Part shown: one piece after another, positions 58,881-64,000 of the stretch
Layout: every line of letters begins with the position of its first letter
How positions within the stretch are numbered: the stretch's first letter is position 1
Source of the DNA: Pseudomonas laurylsulfatiphila
Lineage (GTDB): Bacteria; Pseudomonadota; Gammaproteobacteria; Pseudomonadales; Pseudomonadaceae
Assembly: GCF_002934665.1 (NCBI RefSeq)
Contig: NZ_NIRS01000004.1
Location: 374,501-438,500, forward strand
DNA: 64,000 bases
Direction of reading: 5' to 3'
Made by a program: the position numbers and the translations under genes
Notes under the pieces: model-generated
Database searches by the model: none
What the model was told of the DNA's origin: nothing
The model's input: the letters and a program-made list of their open reading frames with translations, nothing else

Positions 58881-59678
58881 ATGCGGCTGGCCTTGGGGAC
58901 ATTGCTGTTGATCAGCCTGGACGGCGTAGCCGCGCCAGCACCGCTGCGCTTCGTGATAACCGACAGCTGGAGCATGCCCATGGTGCAGCTTGAGCGGGGC
59001 AAACCGACCCAGGGCATCCTGTATGACATGATGCTCAGCCTCGCGACCCAGGTCGGCGTACCGGCCGAATTCCACGTATTGCCCCGCAGGCGAATACAAA
59101 GCGCCATGGAGCAAGGCGAGGTCGATGTCCGCTGTTATGCCGCGCAATCGTGGCTGCCCGAGCAACCTGACGAATATCTCTGGAGCATCCCGCTCTTCAC
59201 TCAACCTGACGTGTTGATCACCGGGCATGCACCGCCCGACGCAGTCAAACCCGCCGACTTGCCACAACAGCCCATTGGCACCGTGCTGGGCTACAGCTAC
59301 CCGACCCTGCAGCCGCTGTTCGACAGCGGCCAACTGCAGCGCGACGACGCACGCAATCAGGAACAAGTGCTGGAAAAACTCCTGGCCGGCCGCAATCGCT
59401 ATGCCGTCAGCAATCAATGGAGCCTGGACTGGTTCAATCACCGCCTGTTGCCGGAGCAGCAACTGCAAAGCGTGGCAGTGCTGCAGGAAAACCGTCTCGG
59501 TTGCTACATTCGCAACGACCCACAGGTCCCGGTGCAGAGCATTCTGCGCACCCTGGTGCGGATGAAGATGTCCGGGGAGATCGATGAAATTGTTCGGCTG
59601 TATATCGGTGCCGAGCCTGGGGCTGTGGATAAAGCGCAAACGACGAAAAACCGCCCCGGAGAAGATCCTGGCAGTTAG
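58881..59678 (+). CDS. Periplasmic substrate-binding protein (SBP_bac_3 type)
   Basis: A 265-residue protein with a signal peptide (MRLALGTLLLISLDGVAA, cut near AA-PAPL). CGGAG lies 5 bases before ATG 58881. The mature part looks like amino-acid-type binding proteins: GILYDMMLSLATQVGVPAEF, PRRRIQSAMEQGEVDVRCY and a hinge at about 125-140. No permease or ATPase gene is near, so it may be an orphan sensor-like or scavenging binding protein. It is divergent from dnaX and converges on ffs. Confidence 0.85.
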   Translation: MRLALGTLLLISLDGVAAPAPLRFVITDSWSMPMVQLERGKPTQGILYDMMLSLATQVGVPAEFHVLPRRRIQSAMEQGEVDVRCYAAQSWLPEQPDEYLWSIPLFTQPDVLITGHAPPDAVKPADLPQQPIGTVLGYSYPTLQPLFDSGQLQRDDARNQEQVLEKLLAGRNRYAVSNQWSLDWFNHRLLPEQQLQSVAVLQENRLGCYIRNDPQVPVQSILRTLVRMKMSGEIDEIVRLYIGAEPGAVDKAQTTKNRPGEDPGS

Positions 59679-59693
59679 CGAAAGTCTGTATTC

Positions 59694-59729
59694 AAGAAGA
59701 TAACGCGAGAGAGCACTCGCGTGGCGTTA
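59694..59729 (-). terminator. Terminator of ffs
   Basis: On the minus strand a CGCGAG/CTCGCG stem with flanking AACGC/GCGTT pairing and a TTATCTTCTT tail lies just after the SRP RNA 3' end. Confidence 0.75.
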
Positions 59730-59732
59730 AGG

Positions 59733-59843
59733 TGGTAACCCTACCAGCCACACCCCGGCACACAATGTCACCGCTGCGGCTGCTCCCTTCCAGGCCTGAC
59801 CGGGTTCACGGCTGATCGTTGCGGGGGGACCGATAGGGTCACC
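59733..59843 (-). ncRNA. ffs: Signal recognition particle RNA (4.5S type)
   Basis: On the minus strand the core GGTCAGGCCTGGAAGGGAGC and AGCAGCC is the conserved SRP RNA domain IV (symmetric and asymmetric loops, GGAA tetraloop). The flanking stems pair: GGTGACCCTA at the 5' end with TAGGGTTACC at the 3' end, and GTGTGCCGGGGTGTGGCTGG follows the core as in other bacteria. It binds Ffh to target membrane proteins. TACAAT at 59877-59882 (minus strand) could be its -10. Exact 5' and 3' ends are estimates. Confidence 0.95.
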
Positions 59844-59946
59844 ATAACGATGCTCACCTGTCGGCGAGCCGCGCCATTGTACCTATCTGAGGCGAAGTTA
59901 CAACTGTTGGTTTCGGATTAAAAACATGAGGGGGTTCAAGCACTTG

Positions 59947-61113
59947 CTATTGCGCCTCAAGCACCGCATCCGCCCTGCCGCCCTCCTGCTGAATCACCAG
60001 GTGAATGAAGTGCAGCTTGGCAATGACAGTAGGCGGCAGGACGAAGGGGTAGAAATCCGGCTGCCCCATGCTGCGTGACAGCTCGTTGAGCATGCCGGCC
60101 AGTTCGATCCAGGCGTTGACGAACGACAGGAAAGCCGCGCCGCCGGGATGCTGCGGATCGTAGAGGGTTTGGGGTGGAAACGGCTGATAGTCGAAGTCCA
60201 TTTCCCGGGCGCTCATGCCAAACCCCAGCGCGGTGTCCACGGCGTCCATCATGTGCAGGTAATGCGCCCAGGTTTCCGCCCAGTCTTCCCACGGGTGCAT
60301 GGTCGCGTAGGCGCTGACACAGTGCTGCTGCCAGTCGAGCGGCGCGCCCTGCTGATAATGCCGTTCGAGGGCATCGGCGTAGCTCGCGCGTTCATCGCCA
60401 AACAAATCGCGAAACGACTCAAGCCAATGGCTATGGGCGATCAATCGGTCCCAGTAGTAATGCCCGACTTCGTGACGAAAATGCCCGAGCAAGGTGCGAT
60501 AGGGCTCGTGCATTTGCACCCGTACCTGCTCGCGGTGCGCGTCGTCGGCCTCCTTGATATCGAGGGTGATCAGGCCGTTGGCGTGGCCCGTGGTCGGCGG
60601 CTTGCCTTCAAGGTCGACACCGATGAAATCGAAGGCAAGGCCAGTCTCTTCATCGACTTTCCTGGGAATCACCTGCAACCCCAGACTGACCAGTTGCGCG
60701 ACCAGACGCCGCTTGGCGGTTTCCACCTTGCGCCAGCGCTCGTGGTTTTCCGTGATCGACAGGTCGGGAATCGTGCGATTCAAGCTACAGGCGATGCACA
60801 AGGTTTCGTGGTGATTGGCCGCCAGCAGCCAGTTGCACGCAGCCGGTGAATCGAGGTTGGCGCAGCGGCGGAACGCGCCAGCCTGCGGATCGGCGTCGAG
60901 CCACCAGGTGTCGGGGCGCTCGCCCGGTTGCAGGGAAGATAAACGACTTTGCTCAGGTTGATACCCAAGGGCCGCTGAACACGCCAGGCACTGGCTGTTG
61001 CGGAAAAACAGCGACTGCCCGCAACGACACGGCCAGACCTTGCTGTTGCGCGAACTTTCGGCCACGAACGGTGCGGCGATGCGCGAGCTGAGCTGTTCGA
61101 AGAAAGGGTGCAT
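59947..61113 (-). CDS. Putative zinc-binding metallopeptidase
   Basis: A 388-residue soluble protein. Two Cys clusters at the N-terminus look like zinc ribbons: Cys29, Cys31, Cys42, Cys45 (CRCG and CLAC) and Cys84, Cys93, Cys106, Cys109. The catalytic motif HEVGH is at 214-218, followed by YYWDRLI. The family is annotated as a putative zinc-binding metallopeptidase of unknown substrate. No signal peptide, so it is cytoplasmic. Nothing nearby suggests its target. Confidence 0.82.
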   Translation of the reverse strand: MHPFFEQLSSRIAAPFVAESSRNSKVWPCRCGQSLFFRNSQCLACSAALGYQPEQSRLSSLQPGERPDTWWLDADPQAGAFRRCANLDSPAACNWLLAANHHETLCIACSLNRTIPDLSITENHERWRKVETAKRRLVAQLVSLGLQVIPRKVDEETGLAFDFIGVDLEGKPPTTGHANGLITLDIKEADDAHREQVRVQMHEPYRTLLGHFRHEVGHYYWDRLIAHSHWLESFRDLFGDERASYADALERHYQQGAPLDWQQHCVSAYATMHPWEDWAETWAHYLHMMDAVDTALGFGMSAREMDFDYQPFPPQTLYDPQHPGGAAFLSFVNAWIELAGMLNELSRSMGQPDFYPFVLPPTVIAKLHFIHLVIQQEGGRADAVLEAQ

Positions 61114-61192
61114 GGCGATCTCTCCCTGGGGCTTGCAGAGACTAGATCATTCTTGTGCCTGGATCGTTCCAGTTGAAATTGAGGTGCCTGTA

Positions 61193-61270
61193 AAAAGATC
61201 GCAGCCTTCGGCAGCTCCTACATAGGATGGCGCACACCCTGTAAGAGCTGCCGAAGGCTGCGATCTTTTG
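61193..61270. repeat. REP doublet (GCTGCCGAAGGCTGC type)
   Basis: GCAGCCTTCGGCAGCTCCTA near 61201 and inverted GAGCTGCCGAAGGCTGCGAT, touching the ligA stop codon (61272). Confidence 0.88.
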
Positions 61271-61271
61271 T

Positions 61272-63788
<2,517 letters not shown>

Positions 63789-63791
63789 CCT

Positions 63792-64000
63792 TTATCGCTT
63801 CTGGGTCAGGGCGCGGCGTTCGAATTCGACGATGCGCTGACGGTAGTGCTCGATCGTCTGGGCAGTCAGTACGCTGCGCTGGTCGTCCTTCAGTTCGCCG
63901 TTGAGCTCCTGGGACAATTTACGCGCCGCGGCCACCATCACGTCGAAAGCTTGCTTCGGATGGCGAGGGCCTGGCAGCCCCAGGAAGAAGCTCACCGCCG
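63792..64000 (-). CDS. zipA: Cell division protein ZipA (3' part)
   Basis: The last about 69 codons of a gene that continues beyond the right edge. The visible C-terminus ([20 protein letters not shown] and [16 protein letters not shown]) matches the end of the ZipA FtsZ-binding domain, and its position before ligA fits the conserved zipA-ligA pair. ZipA anchors FtsZ to the membrane at division. The N-terminal anchor is outside the window. Confidence 0.88.
   Translation of the reverse strand, partial: AVSFFLGLPGPRHPKQAFDVMVAAARKLSQELNGELKDDQRSVLTAQTIEHYRQRIVEFERRALTQKR

Overview
The window is 64 kb of high-GC chromosome from a Pseudomonas, most likely of the P. fluorescens group. The basis for this is gene content and order (mfd, csiV, mtnP, nagZ, psrA, lexA-sulA, topA, fadBA; then pdxB, norM, acnA, aer, two cco operons, ccoGHIS, hemN, anr, apt, recR, ybaB, dnaX, ffs, ligA, zipA) and about 17 pseudomonad-type REP doublets between genes. 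The species is inferred, not proven. I see no phage, insertion sequence, CRISPR array, tRNA or rRNA. Nearly all genes are ordinary core genes. The interest lies in regulatory DNA, repeats and a few insertions.

Left part (1-24.5 kb): the 3' end of mfd, csiV and a SWIM/SNF2 helicase on the plus strand. mtnP, nagZ and psrA follow on the minus strand. psrA is divergent from the lexA-sulA SOS operon; its start is preceded by two overlapping PsrA boxes, and lexA has two SOS boxes on its promoter. Next come topA and a small DUF1653 gene, then the beta-oxidation operon fadBA with a near-consensus PsrA box far upstream. An unannotated plus-strand transcript (candidate small RNA, about 17.09-17.21 kb) lies between fadB and a small membrane protein gene. 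A UspA protein, the ABC-F protein Uup, the lytic transglycosylase Slt and an MsbA-like ABC exporter follow.

Middle part (24.5-52.9 kb): pdxB, norM, tusA, rlmM, acnA, a CPBP-family membrane protease and the aerotaxis receptor aer lead into a respiratory island. The island holds two tandem cbb3 oxidase operons (ccoN1O1Q1P1 and ccoN2O2Q2P2), an AT-rich metallophosphoesterase gene that looks inserted, the assembly genes ccoG, ccoH, ccoI and ccoS, a TauE/SafE-type membrane protein, hemN and the oxygen sensor anr. A perfect Anr box precedes hemN and a good one precedes ccoG. The region therefore carries a low-oxygen regulator, its targets, the oxidases, their copper and haem supply, and an aerotaxis sensor together.

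Right part (52.9-64 kb): apt, an acyl-CoA dehydrogenase, recR, a CurA-type oxidoreductase, ybaB, dnaX, a periplasmic binding protein, the SRP RNA gene ffs (minus strand), a zinc-ribbon metallopeptidase, ligA and the 3' end of zipA. The usual dnaX-ybaB-recR cluster is split here by a terminator, a REP doublet and the oxidoreductase gene.

I found no convincing new multi-gene system. The best leads are the candidate small RNA, the REP doublets with a conserved 52-nt spacer, the Anr box fused to a REP doublet at hemN, the PsrA circuit, and the inserted metallophosphoesterase.
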